Origin: Sphingobacteriales bacterium
GTDB taxonomy: Bacteria; Bacteroidota; Bacteroidia; Chitinophagales; Chitinophagaceae
Reading direction: 5' to 3'
Assembly (NCBI GenBank): GCA_003963365.1
Contig: RXJG01000004.1
Coordinates: forward strand, 555,828-619,827
DNA: 64,000 bases
The notes beneath the pieces were generated by a model. The model saw only the letters and a list, made by a program, of their open reading frames with translations, searched no databases and was not told the origin of the DNA. Of the stretch, positions 37,460 to 45,248 are shown piece by piece. Every line of letters begins with the position of its first letter. Positions within the stretch are counted from its first letter, which is position 1. The translations under genes and the position numbers were made by a program.

Positions 37460-38467
37460 ATGGATGAACAGCCCACAAAAGATTCACGTTCAGTGATCAT
37501 GTTGCTTTTCCCGGTAGGGTTATTGTTTCTTTCCCTTGTATTACTCTTTGCCCTTGGTTTACGTTTTTATTATAAAGGCAATAACAAGAACGAAACAGCC
37601 CCCATCACTATCATTAAAAAAGAAGTGGTGGCACCACTGCCGGTAAAAACCGATTTGCGAGACTCCCTGCAAAATGTTTACCGGGCCACCGTGAATGAAT
37701 TAGATAACCGGCTCGATTCTATCTGGAACAATACCGATACCACCGGTGGGCAACTGGCTGTTAAACTCAACGAATTTTACCGCCTGCGCAAAGAGATCTC
37801 CGGTTTATTAAAGAATGGTAGCAGCGATACCGATCTTGAACTAGCCGGCCGGAAGATAAGCGGCTTACAGCAAAAGATTGTACAACTAAATGAACATACC
37901 CGTAATGTGGAGGAAGAAAACAGGCGGCTCAAAGAACTGGTGGACCGTTTACAAAAAGAACCAAAGAAAAAAGAAGAAACAGCAGTAAATAAACCATTGA
38001 ATACAACCATAAAACCTGCCATCCCCAAAACAACGGTAACCGCCCCGGCGCCTGCAGCCGGCAATACAACCACCAATAGTCTTATAGCCAGCGGTATGAA
38101 GCTGAGTGCCATTACACTAACGGATGATAAAGAAGAAGAAACAAACGATGCTGCACTGGCGGATAAATTAATAGCCAGTTTTACTGTAAAAAGTAATAAC
38201 CGGGAATATGAAAATACAGAAGTAGAAGTGGTGATACTGCAACCCGACGGGCAGGTACTGCAGTCTTCAGCCTGGGAGGTGGGTACTTTTAACACCACCG
38301 AAGGCAAAAGAGTGTACAGTAAAAAACTAAAGTTTGATTATTTAAAAGGCGAGAATAAAAAACTACGCATTACCCTTTCTGCCGAAAAACTGTTGCCGGG
38401 AAATTACACAATGCTGGTGTACCATAATGGAAGGATGATTGGAAAGACAGTGAAGCAACTGGGGTGA
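37460..38467 (+). CDS. Membrane-anchored coiled-coil protein of unknown function
   Basis: The 335-residue protein has one N-terminal membrane helix (VIMLLFPVGLLFLSLVLLFA) followed by a periplasmic coiled coil (residues ~65-175, with LQQKIVQLNEHTRNVEEENR). A Pro/Thr/Ala linker (IKPAIPKTTVTAPAPAAG) leads to a beta-rich C-terminal domain (residues ~235-335, VVILQPDGQVLQSSAWEVG, LLPGNYTMLVYHNGRMIG). I recognise no family. ATG 37460, just after the stop of the ASKHA-like gene, is preferred to the overlapping start at 37400. The two genes very likely form an operon. Just 10 bases past its stop the cassette array begins. Confidence 0.7.
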   Translation: MDEQPTKDSRSVIMLLFPVGLLFLSLVLLFALGLRFYYKGNNKNETAPITIIKKEVVAPLPVKTDLRDSLQNVYRATVNELDNRLDSIWNNTDTTGGQLAVKLNEFYRLRKEISGLLKNGSSDTDLELAGRKISGLQQKIVQLNEHTRNVEEENRRLKELVDRLQKEPKKKEETAVNKPLNTTIKPAIPKTTVTAPAPAAGNTTTNSLIASGMKLSAITLTDDKEEETNDAALADKLIASFTVKSNNREYENTEVEVVILQPDGQVLQSSAWEVGTFNTTEGKRVYSKKLKFDYLKGENKKLRITLSAEKLLPGNYTMLVYHNGRMIGKTVKQLG

Positions 38468-38477
38468 GAATTATTTA

Positions 38478-38543
38478 GCAACACACATAAGCTCTAAATC
38501 TGTCCCGACGAAGGAGGGAAGCCAGGCCACAGGATGTTGCGCC
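38478..38543 (-). repeat. attC-like site after C15 (array end)
   Basis: On the minus strand GGCGCAAC (left box) and GTGTTGCT (right box) enclose 66 nt. The arms GCAACATCCTGTG and GCAACACACATAA (complement of the right arm) pair partly. It has the classical attC size and marks the distal end of the array. Confidence 0.5.
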
Positions 38544-38590
38544 ATCGTCTTATTGTCGCCTGACATGTAATTTGCATCTAAACTCTTTAA

Positions 38591-39115
38591 TCATTGATAC
38601 CTTACTGGTAGCATGTTCATTTTTAGTAACACCAACAATAAAATCATTAAGATCGTTCCTGTTGCTGCGATGATGTTGATGAATTTTTGTGCTTTAACAC
38701 CATCATTGAATGCTTTATCAATTGTTGTAAATATGATCAATCCGGTTATTCCGCCTAAAGTATTCGTAATTATATCTGTAACATCAAAAGCCCCAATCCG
38801 AAAAATGTATTGAAGTCCTTCAACTGTTGAACTGAGTAAGAAAAAGAAGCAGAGGTTTTTACCGAAAGTCCATCTTCTAAATAAAATTCCTGTATATACG
38901 CCAAGCGGTACAAAAATCACTGCGTTCAAAATGTTTTCACTATTTAGGATAGATTGTTCGCTAAACGGAATCAAGTTTACGCTCCTCTTTCCCATATAAG
39001 AAAAACGTACACCTAACTTAAATAGTAAAATCCAGCATATTGCGATCAAATAAATTATAAACAATACAATAGTTAAGCTGTTTGTTACATTGTTAGCTTT
39101 TGATTGTTCCTTCAT
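38591..39115 (-). CDS. C15: VanZ-like membrane protein
   Basis: The 174-residue protein has four or five membrane helices. Family marks are the first helix, VNLIPFSEQSILNSENILNA, VIFVPLGVYTGILF, STVEGLQYIF and GAFDVTDIITNTLGGITGLI. VanZ-type proteins can give low-level teicoplanin resistance, but most members have no proven role. It is the distal cassette of the array. Its start region (ACTTGCAAAAAGC) matches its own left box GCGCAAC only loosely. Confidence 0.85.
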   Translation of the reverse strand: MKEQSKANNVTNSLTIVLFIIYLIAICWILLFKLGVRFSYMGKRSVNLIPFSEQSILNSENILNAVIFVPLGVYTGILFRRWTFGKNLCFFFLLSSTVEGLQYIFRIGAFDVTDIITNTLGGITGLIIFTTIDKAFNDGVKAQKFINIIAATGTILMILLLVLLKMNMLPVRYQ

Positions 39116-39121
39116 GCTTTT

Positions 39122-39197
39122 TGCAAGTTATAAAATTCAATAAGTAGCTGCGGTTCGCCTTTACGAATGCTTTTGCAAATATAATTGTTGTGCGTTG
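39122..39197 (-). repeat. attC-like site after C14
   Basis: The minus strand left box is GCACAAC at 39193-39187. The arm ATTATATTTGCAAAAG is partly complementary to the stretch near the C15 start. The complement of the left box, GTTGTGCGTTGG, matches the C14 unit start GTTGTGCGTAAGG. Confidence 0.55.
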
Positions 39198-39215
39198 GGG
39201 GCTTTACTTATGAAT

Positions 39216-39686
39216 TTAGTTTTTGGGAGGTTCCATAAGCCCTTTGCCTTCTAATAAAATTCCGGTTGGTGTACCTTGCCAATGAACAAATTGCCATCTG
39301 TTGTCCCGATATATCCAACCGGAAGTATAAAGAAATTCAGCAACAAGTTTTCCGTCAATATATGCTTTGCCCAAACCGGTACGCAGTGCAAAATTTCCAT
39401 AAATTCTTTGTTTCTGCTGGCTTAGAGTTACCGTTGATCCTTTAAACCTTGTTGTATAAGGAAGGGCCTCCTCAAGTGTCTGGGCAACGCCGTTAGCATT
39501 TATGGTGAAATAGTCATTGCCACAAATTTTCCTAAAAGCTGAGGAATCCCCGTTCGAGGTTGCGGCAAACATTTCCTTTTCAACAATTTCAAGCTGAGCA
39601 ATAATACTTTTGGAAAGTGTTTGTCCACTAGATTGCAATGCTGTGAAAAGCAGCATCACTAAAAAGAGTAATGAGAGTCTTTGCAT
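39216..39686 (-). CDS. C14: secreted DUF4440 / SnoaL-like (NTF2 fold) protein
   Basis: The 156-residue protein has a signal peptide (SLLFLVMLLFTALQSSGQ) and an NTF2-like cone fold. LEIVEKEMFAATSNGDSSAF, DYFTINANGVAQTLEEAL and the closing WIYRDNRWQFVHWQGTP are typical of the DUF4440 family, whose members are either small-molecule binders or enzymes of varied type. No substrate can be inferred. The unit is bounded by attC-like sites at both ends. Confidence 0.85.
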   Translation of the reverse strand: MQRLSLLFLVMLLFTALQSSGQTLSKSIIAQLEIVEKEMFAATSNGDSSAFRKICGNDYFTINANGVAQTLEEALPYTTRFKGSTVTLSQQKQRIYGNFALRTGLGKAYIDGKLVAEFLYTSGWIYRDNRWQFVHWQGTPTGILLEGKGLMEPPKN

Positions 39687-39753
39687 AATTGGTTGATTTT
39701 ATTTTTAATGAAAAAATTGACTTTAAATATGCTGAAATTTTAAATGCAAGGTT

Positions 39754-39803
39754 GCCTTACGCACAACGGGGCAAGGCTTTACGTAGTAAAGGTTGCTGTG
39801 TTT
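39754..39803 (-). repeat. attC-like site after C13 (short form)
   Basis: The minus strand reads CACAGCAAC at the left and GTTGTGCG at the right. Between them is a small hairpin, CTTTACTACGTAAAG. At about 50 nt it is close to the smallest classical attC size, unlike the ~200-nt sites nearer the integrase. Confidence 0.5.
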
Positions 39804-39847
39804 CTTTCGCCCTATGACATGTTTAAAGTTGAATAGAATTGGTTTGT

Positions 39848-40438
39848 TCAGCCCTGGTTAGCGGCGGAAATGCGTATTTCATTCTTCTTATTGTATCCAG
39901 CCAACTTTAAGCGGATGTATTGCTGTAATAAGATAGGGTAGATATTGTAAACCAAATTTATTGACGTGAGAAAAAGTGCCCACCCGACAAGACCTTTACC
40001 AAGGGCATAAATGCTGTTTAGACAGAAAAACACCAGCCCAATAATATGAAACTTTTCAAAAAAATAAGTCTGTTTCAACAATGCCTCAATTGATCTTCCC
40101 TCCCTGCGGACTACCTTATGCGAGGGATACTGTCTGCGGATTAGATAATTGATGAACACGCCGCTTTGCGATACGTGTTGAATAAGCGATACTCCCAGCT
40201 TCTTATAAGTCTTTGTACTTTTGGCAAGTTGTAGCTTATCAATGGTAGAATGAGAAAGTAAAGCTGGTAGTAAACTGAGCCCAATAAAGAGGAAAAGGAA
40301 ACTGTTCTCCACCCGCTCATAGCAGAAAATACAAAGAGGAACAAAGCTCAACGCCGACCAGAAAAGATTGAGAAGCAGGTTGTATAAACCGGCCAGCTGC
40401 TTTATGTTACGTTGTTTGTTTTCCCCTTCTATTGCCAT
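39848..40438 (-). CDS. C13: membrane protein of unknown function
   Basis: The 196-residue protein has four probable membrane helices (LLNLFWSALSFVPLCIFCYE, SFLFLFIGLSLLPALLS, IIGLVFFCLNSIYALG, WALFLTSINLVYNIYPILL). The final LVYNIYPILLQQYIRLKL resembles the end of glycosyl-diaponeurosporenoate acyltransferase-like (CrtO-type) proteins, but the rest does not clearly fit, so I give no function. It is a single-gene cassette with a 153-nt gap to the next unit that contains the C12 site. Confidence 0.55.
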   Translation of the reverse strand: MAIEGENKQRNIKQLAGLYNLLLNLFWSALSFVPLCIFCYERVENSFLFLFIGLSLLPALLSHSTIDKLQLAKSTKTYKKLGVSLIQHVSQSGVFINYLIRRQYPSHKVVRREGRSIEALLKQTYFFEKFHIIGLVFFCLNSIYALGKGLVGWALFLTSINLVYNIYPILLQQYIRLKLAGYNKKNEIRISAANQG

Positions 40439-40469
40439 TTTGATGTGAACGCCTGGTTTTGATGACTGT

Positions 40470-40604
40470 TAGTTTTTTCCGTTAATGATTCCGTGCTTAC
40501 GCCGTAGCGATTTTACTTGTTTGGTTGATGGTTGTTCTAAAGTTCAATTCCACTTTATTGTTGAGTGCTGATTCGTCGCCTGGGCACTTTTGTTGGCTGA
40601 CGCT
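40470..40604 (-). repeat. attC-like site after C12
   Basis: On the minus strand the left box is CAGCCAACAAAAGTGCCCAG and the right arm is TACGGCGTAAGCACGG. GTGC and GCAC words pair. The complement of the left box (GTTGGCTGACGC) matches the C12 start (ATTGGCTGGGCG). Confidence 0.5.
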
Positions 40605-40618
40605 GGCGAATTTCGGGT

Positions 40619-41002
40619 TTATTGAAATGATAAAATGTCTAACTGTCCAAATTGTTTCATTGCATTAAAAATTGTCTCTGCAATTGAATACTCATTTTCT
40701 AAATATAAATTAAGCTTTGTTATTCTTAGTTTGTTGTACCTGTCAGAAATTGCCTTTTCCGTCAAACTTGTTGTGTCGGAAGATAGTTCAAAGTTCGTAG
40801 CTATTTGCACCCAATCTTTCAACTCCTTTTCGAGTCCAAAATTGAAACGTAATAGTTCACGTCATTATATCTGGATATCAGCATTTTGTCTTTTTTCGTG
40901 AACTGAAGAGATTTGTCAGTAGTTGAAAACCGGAACTGTAGCCGGTCTTGAAGTTCGTCTGCCGATGCTAGTGCTGGTTAAAGATAAAAAGTTCATTGAC
41001 AT
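40619..41002 (-). pseudogene. C12: frameshifted cassette gene of unknown function
   Basis: Three minus-strand frames must be joined to read a continuous protein. It starts MSMNFLSLTSTS (ATG 41002), shifts near 40965 into ADELQDRLQFRFSTTDKSLQ and onward to MLISRYNDVNYYV, then shifts again near 40845 into FNFGLEKELKDWVQ and continues to GQLDILSFQ. Each stretch reads like real protein with the cassette-array composition. The joined product would be about 125 residues and matches no family I know. Decay is the likely reason; sequencing error is possible. Only the last part is open as an intact frame. Confidence 0.55.
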
Positions 41003-41018
41003 TCTAAAGCTGATTAGA

Positions 41019-41112
41019 TAACGCCCAGCCAATAACTGTTGCTGTTTAGCGAAACAATTGCTGATTAGCCTTTCGTCAGCTGTGCTTTTGCCAATGCACT
41101 GTTAGGCGCAGG
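41019..41112 (-). repeat. attC-like site after C11
   Basis: Left box GCGCCTAACAGTGC (RYYYAAC type: GCCTAAC) and right side CAGTTATTGGCTGGGCG on the minus strand, about 94 nt. CTGACGAAA and TTTCGCTAAACAG form an inner stem. Confidence 0.6.
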
Positions 41113-41114
41113 CT

Positions 41115-41774
41115 TTAACTATTGTCTTTGAGTTTCTTTTTTTCTTCCGGTGTCATTTTGTTGTATTCGTCAATTGCCTTATCAATATTCTCTACCATCA
41201 TTTTTCGTTCATCATTCCATTCTTTTTCGTACTTGACTCTGTTTGTCTCCAAGTCCCTAATTAAGGATGAAAACCCTTGAACAACTTCCTCATACTTCGC
41301 CGTGTCTTTTGACCTTGAATAAAAGTCATAATCATTTTTTGAATAGTAATCAGACGCGGACTTCAGGACCGAAATGAAATTGTCAATGTTTGTTTTTAAA
41401 AAAAGGTTGATTGGTTCACCAGCGACGTATTGTAAAGAAGCTGCTAAAGCACCGTCGCCACTGGCTTGGTATTTTGGGTTCACAGAGTTATAGTATCTAT
41501 ACCGCAATAGTCCCAGATAGTATAGAAATGCTGCGTCATGATATTTTGCCTTTTTAAACAATTCTCCAAGTTCCTCAAAGTATTTAGCAGGATGTTGCTT
41601 GTCAAGCGACTTTGCCTTTTGAATTATCGAACTGTCAACAGAAAAGGGCTTCCCTAATTTGTTTAACGAGTCAGCAGTTGTATAAAGCTTTTTATAGATT
41701 TCCAGTTGCTCTATCTGCCCAAAGCAAAAGGTTGTTGCGAGAAAAAAGACGAAAGTTAAAAATAGTCTTGTCAT
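41115..41774 (-). CDS. C11: secreted protein of unknown function
   Basis: The 219-residue protein has a signal peptide (RLFLTFVFFLATTFCFGQ). The mature part is mostly helical, with AKYFEELGELFKKAKYHDAA and FLYYLGLLRYRYYNS. A charged C-terminus (KAIDEYNKMTPEEKKKLKDN) ends the protein. The middle (YHDAAFLYYLGLLRYRYY) is TPR-like in pattern but too short to call. Its own attC-like site starts 2 nt past the stop codon. Confidence 0.6.
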   Translation of the reverse strand: MTRLFLTFVFFLATTFCFGQIEQLEIYKKLYTTADSLNKLGKPFSVDSSIIQKAKSLDKQHPAKYFEELGELFKKAKYHDAAFLYYLGLLRYRYYNSVNPKYQASGDGALAASLQYVAGEPINLFLKTNIDNFISVLKSASDYYSKNDYDFYSRSKDTAKYEEVVQGFSSLIRDLETNRVKYEKEWNDERKMMVENIDKAIDEYNKMTPEEKKKLKDNS

Positions 41775-41796
41775 AGTTTAGAAATTGATGTTGGTA

Positions 41797-42000
41797 CGTA
41801 TTACAACGTGACGGCTTGCTGCTGTGAGCTATTCCGTGTTACATCAAGCCTGCACTGAAGTTAAAAAAATTTTTGAATATGAATTTACAAAGTACTATCC
41901 CGATGGAAGCGGTCACACCATAACTGAAGCTGATTAGCGATAGGCAGCCCGGAATTTATTCGTGAAGCCGCATAGCAGCAAACCGCTTGTTGTAAGGCGT
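41797..42000 (-). repeat. attC-like site after C10
   Basis: On the minus strand the left arm TTACAACAAGCGGTTTGCTG and the right arm (complement TTACAACGTGACGGCTTGCT) match over about 24 bases, with AAC and GTT at the ends. The site spans about 204 nt. It includes the internal word ACTGAAGCTGATTAGCG on the plus strand. Confidence 0.7.
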
Positions 42001-42011
42001 TTTTTCTGTCA

Positions 42012-42791
42012 CTACAAGTCTTGTTTATATAGATTAGCAAGGTTCGTCAATTTTTTTCCTAAAAGTTTCTCTGCTTCCAATTTTGCTTTATCCTTGTCTG
42101 TTTGGGAAAGTTGTTTTTCCAGCACTTGAATAATTTCTATGTTATTTTGTTGATCAAGAACTGTAAAATCTCGCTTTCTCTCATTATAAATTAAAAACCA
42201 CATGTAGCTTTTCACAAGGCTCTTTGGAGCGTTTTGTCCGTCACGATACATAATGGCAAGACTGGCTCTTGCAGAAGTAATTTGTACGCTTATTAGCAAA
42301 TCCTCGGGATTGTCCAGCAAAGCAAGGCGTGTCGCCCAAACCAACATGCTGTCTAAATTTTTTTGGGTACCACGTCCTTCCATATAACAACCAATTACGT
42401 TAGACATACATTCTACATCTTTCTGATAAGCACATTTTACAGACCAGGAGAAAGCCTGATGATGATTCTGTGTCACACCTAGACCTGTTGCATAACTAAA
42501 TGCAATTTTGAATTGAGCGTCTCTCCAACCTTGATGGGCCGCTTTTAAAAACCAGGTGTTGGCAATGCTGTCACTTTGGGGAACTCCAACGCCTTGCTGA
42601 TAGCAGATGCCATAGTTGTATTGAGCTTCAGCATTTCCTTTTTCAGCGGCTTGTCTAATTAAAGGCACAGCGCTTTTGTAATTCTGCTTGTCAAGAAATT
42701 CTTTTGATTTTTTGTTTAACTCTTCTGCGTTTTGTCCAAAGGAAAGTGTCGCAAAGAGGGCAATTAAAACGGTTAATAAAGTCTTTTGCAT
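42012..42791 (-). CDS. C10: secreted Sel1-repeat protein
   Basis: The 259-residue protein has a signal peptide (TLLTVLIALFATLSFGQN). Residues ~40-150 form three Sel1-like repeats (AEKGNAEAQYNYGICYQQG, AHQGWRDAQFKIAFSYATG, CMSNVIGCYMEGRGTQKNLD), helical pairs used for protein binding. The C-terminal third is helical and unrecognised. Sel1 proteins often act as adaptors; no partner is visible here. Confidence 0.8.
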   Translation of the reverse strand: MQKTLLTVLIALFATLSFGQNAEELNKKSKEFLDKQNYKSAVPLIRQAAEKGNAEAQYNYGICYQQGVGVPQSDSIANTWFLKAAHQGWRDAQFKIAFSYATGLGVTQNHHQAFSWSVKCAYQKDVECMSNVIGCYMEGRGTQKNLDSMLVWATRLALLDNPEDLLISVQITSARASLAIMYRDGQNAPKSLVKSYMWFLIYNERKRDFTVLDQQNNIEIIQVLEKQLSQTDKDKAKLEAEKLLGKKLTNLANLYKQDL

Positions 42792-42804
42792 AGAGTTTTA
42801 AAAT

Positions 42805-42992
42805 GGTTTACGTTAAAGTGTTTATGTAGTTGTGGTATTTGAAAAACGTTAGGTTCAATTAACCACAAAGGCAAAATAGTGATTTATAGTTAAATGCTTA
42901 ACCTCCAGCCCTAACCGAAGATGATTGATAGCTGAAGCCGAAGATTATTAATCTGTCCGCAGGCATAACGCCAATACATATGTTAGCTGGCG
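42805..42992 (-). repeat. attC-like site after C9
   Basis: Left box CCAGCTAACATATG on the minus strand contains the C9 stop codon TAA. The right arm (complement TTTATGTAGTTGTGGTATTT) pairs with ATGTATTGGCGTTATG. The plus strand has the internal word CTCCAGCCCTAACCGAAGAT at 42903-42922. Confidence 0.65.
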
Positions 42993-43468
42993 TTTTTTGT
43001 CCTGATGAGAAAGGATAACCCATAAAAGAAAGCAGCTAAAAAGAACATCATTTCAAATGAAAATTTGTTTTGACTTTTTGTTGCATCAAAAGGAAATAAA
43101 ACTTGTCCGTCTTTTTCCAATTGGTAGATGTCAAAACGTTTACCAAATCCTATGAAGGCTTGAAGTTTTGTCCGATAATAAATTTTTACTGTGTCACCAA
43201 TATTGATTTGTTTCTCTATATTATTAAATGTTTTGCTATAAATGTCCATTAGCCTAAACTCTTGGTTGAAGTTGTCAAGGTCAATAACCATTGGATAATG
43301 TTTGTACTGTGGTTTTGTACCTTGAACAAAAACAATTTTTCTGTCACTAATTTGTCCCGTTATTGAAAGTAAATCTGTAACTGTTAAATTGTATAAATAT
43401 AAATAGCAAAGTCCCATATAAATAAATATGACAGCAAAAATTCTTAAAATAGTTTTCCTAAATTTCAT
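42983..43468 (-). CDS. C9: membrane protein of unknown function
   Basis: The 161-residue protein has an N-terminal helix (ILRIFAVIFIYMGLCYLYLY) and a C-terminal helix (FEMMFFLAAFFYGLSFLI) around an ~80-residue beta-rich domain (IVFVQGTKPQYKHYPMVIDL; IGDTVKIYYRTKLQ). This layout recalls DUF3592-type proteins, but the match is not firm. Its TAA stop codon lies inside the left box of its attC-like site. Confidence 0.55.
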   Translation of the reverse strand: MKFRKTILRIFAVIFIYMGLCYLYLYNLTVTDLLSITGQISDRKIVFVQGTKPQYKHYPMVIDLDNFNQEFRLMDIYSKTFNNIEKQINIGDTVKIYYRTKLQAFIGFGKRFDIYQLEKDGQVLFPFDATKSQNKFSFEMMFFLAAFFYGLSFLIRTKNAS

Positions 43469-43499
43469 TGATGTTTTAAGTCGAAGTATGTGTCAGCAA

Positions 43500-43643
43500 A
43501 TGCCAGCTTACGTTTTACAGCCTTAAGCAGTTGCGATATTCATTGCACTTCAGCTTCACTACTGCATCAAAGCTGACTGAAGATATTGTGCTGGGCCTTT
43601 GTGGTCAAGCCGCAATTGCTAAAAGCTGCTGTTGGCAGCAACA
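43500..43643 (-). repeat. attC-like site after C8
   Basis: Left arm CAGCTTTTAGCAATTGCGG and right arm (complement CAGCCTTAAGCAGTTGCGA) agree at 16 of 19 positions. The left box is CTGCCAAC. The site is about 144 nt. Confidence 0.7.
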
Positions 43644-44159
43644 TTAGTTTGTCCTGAGTGAGGCCACGATTTGGTCAGCAGTACTTTCCCACTTCTTTTG
43701 CAATTTCTCGATGCAATTAAATGTAAGCAGCAAAATCTTACCGTCAACAAGTGTAAAGAAGTAATAGTTGAAAACCTTTTGGTCAATAGCCTGTGTTAGA
43801 AACTTGAAATAGCCAACTTTCTTACCGTTGATTGTCTGTACACTGTCAGAAAGTAATTGCAAATCCGGTCGCCTACTCTTTAATTGCTGAATTTGAAAAT
43901 CTTTGAAGGATACTAATTGATTTTCTCTTGCCGGTTGTTGTGTCATGTCCGCAATGAGATTGACTTCACCGTCATTGTCACTTAAAACAAGAACCGGTCG
44001 TGGTCGATTTTGATATTTCAACGTCCACATTTCGTCGGACATCGGCTTGAGTGCTTTGGGTGCAAGGATTTTTACTTTACCTGAAAGAAAACTTACTGTG
44101 TCAAGTTTTGCCTGACTAAAGCTGAAAACGGGAAATAAAAGCAGAATTAGAAATTTCAT
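43644..44159 (-). CDS. C8: secreted protein, possibly DcrB/PsbP-like
   Basis: The 171-residue protein has a short signal peptide (KFLILLLFPVFSFSQ). The body has VKILAPKALKPMSDEMWTLK, LVLSDNDGEVNLIADMTQQ, a helix (VSFKDFQIQQLKSRRPDL) and a last strand-helix pair (ILLLTFNCIEKLQKKWESTA, then DQIVASLR). This order resembles the DUF1795/PsbP-like fold, which is a weak call. The unit start GTTGGCTGCAACAT is nearly identical to the complement of its own left box, GTTGGCAGCAACAT. Confidence 0.55.
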   Translation of the reverse strand: MKFLILLLFPVFSFSQAKLDTVSFLSGKVKILAPKALKPMSDEMWTLKYQNRPRPVLVLSDNDGEVNLIADMTQQPARENQLVSFKDFQIQQLKSRRPDLQLLSDSVQTINGKKVGYFKFLTQAIDQKVFNYYFFTLVDGKILLLTFNCIEKLQKKWESTADQIVASLRTN

Positions 44160-44194
44160 AACTGGTTGTGTCGTTTAAAGTGTTACGGTATGTT

Positions 44195-44334
44195 GCAGCC
44201 AACCTCAAACGGCTTTGCGATGGGGGCAAAGCCGTGCTGAGTCAGCTCAAATTTATTTATTTCATTGAATAATGTTCGTTTGTTCAGCACTTATTCTTCA
44301 GCCGCTATTGCAGAAATACCATGTTGGCAGCATG
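44195..44334 (-). repeat. attC-like site after C7
   Basis: GCTGCCAAC at the left and GTTGGCTGC at the right, on the minus strand, are perfect complements. Between them lies a strong inner hairpin, CACGGCTTTGCCCCCATCGC then AAAGCCG. About 140 nt. Confidence 0.7.
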
Positions 44335-44344
44335 GCTTTCGTCA

Positions 44345-45067
44345 CTAAAACGTTACAGATTGATTGAATGTCATTTGAACAGTCTTACCGTTTTGCATCG
44401 CCGGTTTCCATTTTGGTGAGTTTTTGAGTACACGGATAACTTCTTCGTCCAATAATGGATGCAAACTTTTGACAATTTCAACATTGCTGACTGTTCCCGT
44501 TGGGTCAACAAAAACCTTCGCAATAACCTGTCCGCTGACTTTTTGCTTTTTTAGTGCTTTTGGATAGTTTAAGTTCTCACTCAAATACGTTAGCCATGCA
44601 GAACGTCCACCGGGAAATTCTGCTGTCGTTTCAATCATCTGAAACACTTGTACATTTTCGTTTGTGTCCAAACTCCATTCTTTAGTGACTGCTCCATTTT
44701 CGTAAACCTGATAAGCTGTTGTGTCGCCTTTTGCATTGTAGTCAATGAAATAGCCATGAAGCCGCCCATTCTCATAACAGCGGGTTTGTTCCAGAAAGCC
44801 TTTTATCTCGTTGAAATATTTGTGACAAAGAAGTTTTTTACCAAATGTTGTGTCAGCATAGAAACTCTCTGTTACAAGAATGTTGTTTCCATTATAGTCC
44901 CAACAATGATAATAGTCATTCTCCTTGATACACTTCCGAAGATATTTTCCTGTCGGTGATTTAACCGTATTCCAAGGGTTGGAAAGCCTGAAGTATAAAG
45001 TATCGTTTGCGAAAGCAGTCGTACTAATGAAAAGCAGTAGTAAAAGTAAAGGAGTCTTTAGTGTCAT
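44345..45067 (-). CDS. C7: secreted TonB C-terminal domain protein
   Basis: The 240-residue protein has a signal peptide (LLLLLLFISTTAFAN). The N-terminal half contains MORN-like or toxin-antidote-repeat-like strands (NGNNILVTESFYADTTFG; CYENGRLHGYFIDYNAKGD). The last ~85 residues are a TonB C-terminal domain (YPKALKKQKVSGQVIAKVFV, VEIVKSLHPLLDEEVIRVL, WKPAMQNGKTVQMTFNQSV). There is no membrane anchor as in true TonB, so it is more likely a periplasmic protein using this fold for binding. Such proteins are common in the phylum. Confidence 0.8.
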   Translation of the reverse strand: MTLKTPLLLLLLFISTTAFANDTLYFRLSNPWNTVKSPTGKYLRKCIKENDYYHCWDYNGNNILVTESFYADTTFGKKLLCHKYFNEIKGFLEQTRCYENGRLHGYFIDYNAKGDTTAYQVYENGAVTKEWSLDTNENVQVFQMIETTAEFPGGRSAWLTYLSENLNYPKALKKQKVSGQVIAKVFVDPTGTVSNVEIVKSLHPLLDEEVIRVLKNSPKWKPAMQNGKTVQMTFNQSVTF

Positions 45068-45108
45068 ATTTAGTCTTGATTGGAGTAGCTGAATGCTCGT
45101 TTAAGCTT

Positions 45109-45247
45109 TTTGCCAACGTTTCACATATTTATGTAGTACTGGTATTTGAAATACTAACGCTTCATAAACTTGTTAATGATGATTAAAGATAAAAAGATTG
45201 GGTTATGTTCTTCAGCCAGTATTACATAAACATGCAGGTTGTATGCC
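45109..45247 (-). repeat. attC-like site after C6
   Basis: Left arm CATGTTTATGTAATACTGG and right arm (complement CATATTTATGTAGTACTGG) differ at only two or three positions. Boxes are CATACAAC and GTTGGC. The right arm is closely related to that of the C9 site (shared TATTTGAAA and TAACG words). Confidence 0.75.
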
Positions 45248-45248
45248 G

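Noticed and set aside
40439..40618. A further small gene between C13 and C12
   Set aside because: No frame with protein-like composition is present; the stretch is explained by the attC-like site.
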